64,000 bases of DNA from Mycolicibacterium chlorophenolicum (lineage in GTDB: Bacteria; Actinomycetota; Actinomycetes; Mycobacteriales; Mycobacteriaceae): assembly GCF_001044235.1 (NCBI RefSeq), contig NZ_JYNL01000020.1, forward strand, positions 634,570 through 698,569, read 5' to 3'. Positions 63,392 through 64,000 of this stretch are shown piece by piece; position 1 is the first letter of the stretch, and every line of letters starts with the position of its first letter. A program made the translations under genes and the position numbers. The notes under the pieces were generated by a model that made no database searches, was not told the DNA's origin, and saw only the letters and a list, made by a program, of their open reading frames with translations.

Positions 63392-64000
63392 TCACCGTGA
63401 CGGACGACATATGAATGCCGTTGCCCGGCTTGCCGCCCCGGAACCGAGGCGGGTGATGACGACCGAGGCGCGGTCGTCGCCGCGCAGCCGCATCCGGGAG
63501 CGCAACGCGTCGGGGTCGACGTCGACGCCGCGGACCAGGATCTCGACGGCCCCCACCGCCCGCGCCGAAAGCGCCTGCCGCAGGTGACGTTCGCTGTAGG
63601 GCAGCTGCTCGAGCACTTCGAATCCGCGCACCCCGTCGGGCAGTCGGTCGCCGGACAGGTAGGCGATGTCGGGGTCGATCTGCCACAGACCGTGGCGTGC
63701 CGCGTAGTGACGCACCAGGCCGGCACGGACCACGGCGCCGTCCGGGTCGACCAGCCAGCGCCCGGCCGGCGCCACCCCGCAGTCGTCGGGCTCGGTGTCG
63801 GTGAGCTGCTCGCCGGTGTCGAGCACCGTCGCGCGCCGGCGAACTCCGGCCGCGGTCAGTCCGGCCGACCACAGGCAGGCTTCGCGCACGCCGCCCGCCA
63901 GAGAGGTGACCTCGATCTCCCCGTCGAAACCCATCTCGGTCATCATCGCGAAATCGATTCCGGGAGCGCACTTCACGACGTGATCGCGGTCGGCCAGCAC
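63392..64000 (-). CDS. THUMP-like/SAM methyltransferase protein, C-terminal part only
   Basis: The frame is open to the window edge, so the N-terminal part lies outside. The visible 202 residues start VVKCAPGIDFAMM and include GEIEVTSLAGGVREACLW and DDCGVAPAGRWLVDPDGAVVRAGLV, followed by a THUMP-like C-terminal domain. This matches the second half of Rv3037c-type proteins. The catalytic methyltransferase domain should lie mostly before base 64000 on the minus strand. Confidence 0.75.
   Translation of the reverse strand: MLADRDHVVKCAPGIDFAMMTEMGFDGEIEVTSLAGGVREACLWSAGLTAAGVRRRATVLDTGEQLTDTEPDDCGVAPAGRWLVDPDGAVVRAGLVRHYAARHGLWQIDPDIAYLSGDRLPDGVRGFEVLEQLPYSERHLRQALSARAVGAVEILVRGVDVDPDALRSRMRLRGDDRASVVITRLGSGAASRATAFICRPSR

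Overview
The window is high-GC actinobacterial chromosome, and the gene order points to the genus Mycobacterium in the broad sense, most likely a Mycolicibacterium-type environmental species. From recg through ung, thiL, ddl, gpsA, cofC, ppk, mutT1, hupB, leuDC, gltX, leuB, serA, ilvBNC, cfp6, lppZ, gatB, pfkA, gatAC, ligA, mnmA, iscS, etfAB and the Rv3030-Rv3037c-like block, the order follows (from memory) the Rv2972c-Rv3037c stretch of M. tuberculosis. Supporting marks are the lysine-rich HupB tail, LppZ and Cfp6 homologues, a CofC/FbiD gene for coenzyme F420, and many start codons that look leaderless. There are no insertion sequences, prophage genes, CRISPR arrays or rRNA operons.

Layout. 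1-8.8 kb: end of a PepSY membrane protein, a small secreted Met/Gly-rich protein, a secreted HNH nuclease coupled to recG, a DAK-domain protein, rpmB, ung, thiL, a small Lrp/AsnC-type domain protein and a DUF3515 protein. 8.8-16.7 kb: ddl, a PLP trans-sulfuration-type enzyme, gpsA, cofC, ppk, mutT1 and hupB. 16.9-19.7 kb: leuCD and a divergent IclR regulator. 19.7-22.3 kb: tRNA-Glu(CTC), tRNA-Gln(CTG), gltX and an FAH-family hydrolase. 22.4-28.9 kb: an MFS transporter, a YrhK-like protein, leuB, serA, a phytoene-desaturase-like oxidoreductase and wrbA. 29-33.9 kb: ilvBNC with a leader-peptide attenuator, cfp6 and a DoxX protein. 34-43.9 kb: lppZ, an orphan PrrB-like kinase, gatB, pfkA, gatA, gatC, an ACT protein and ligA. 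43.9-50.8 kb: a MmcQ/YjbR protein coupled to an acyl-CoA ligase, a MetE-like protein, an LpqA-like lipoprotein, a Na+/H+ antiporter, and a TetR/SDR pair. 50.8-56.7 kb: mnmA, iscS, an OlsA/OlsB-like acyltransferase pair and etfBA. 56.9-64 kb: a methyltransferase, a GH57 protein, a GT4 glycosyltransferase (methylglucose lipopolysaccharide cluster), a hexapeptide acyltransferase, a PQQ-repeat lipoprotein, a TB22.2-like secreted protein and the end of a THUMP-like gene.

How the genes fit together. Three blocks serve branched-chain amino acids (leuCD, leuB, ilvBNC). They carry visible control sites: an ilvB attenuator and IclR-type GTGAGA motifs at leuCD and, unexpectedly, before the MFS gene. The window also holds the whole indirect Gln-tRNA route: a GluRS, tRNA-Gln and all three gatCAB genes. 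iscS and mnmA form a tRNA thiolation pair. Most of this is conserved mycobacterial core. I did not find a clearly new multi-gene system. The best leads are the orphan PrrB-like kinase, the IclR-type motif before the transporter, the TetR/SDR operators and the OlsAB-like pair.
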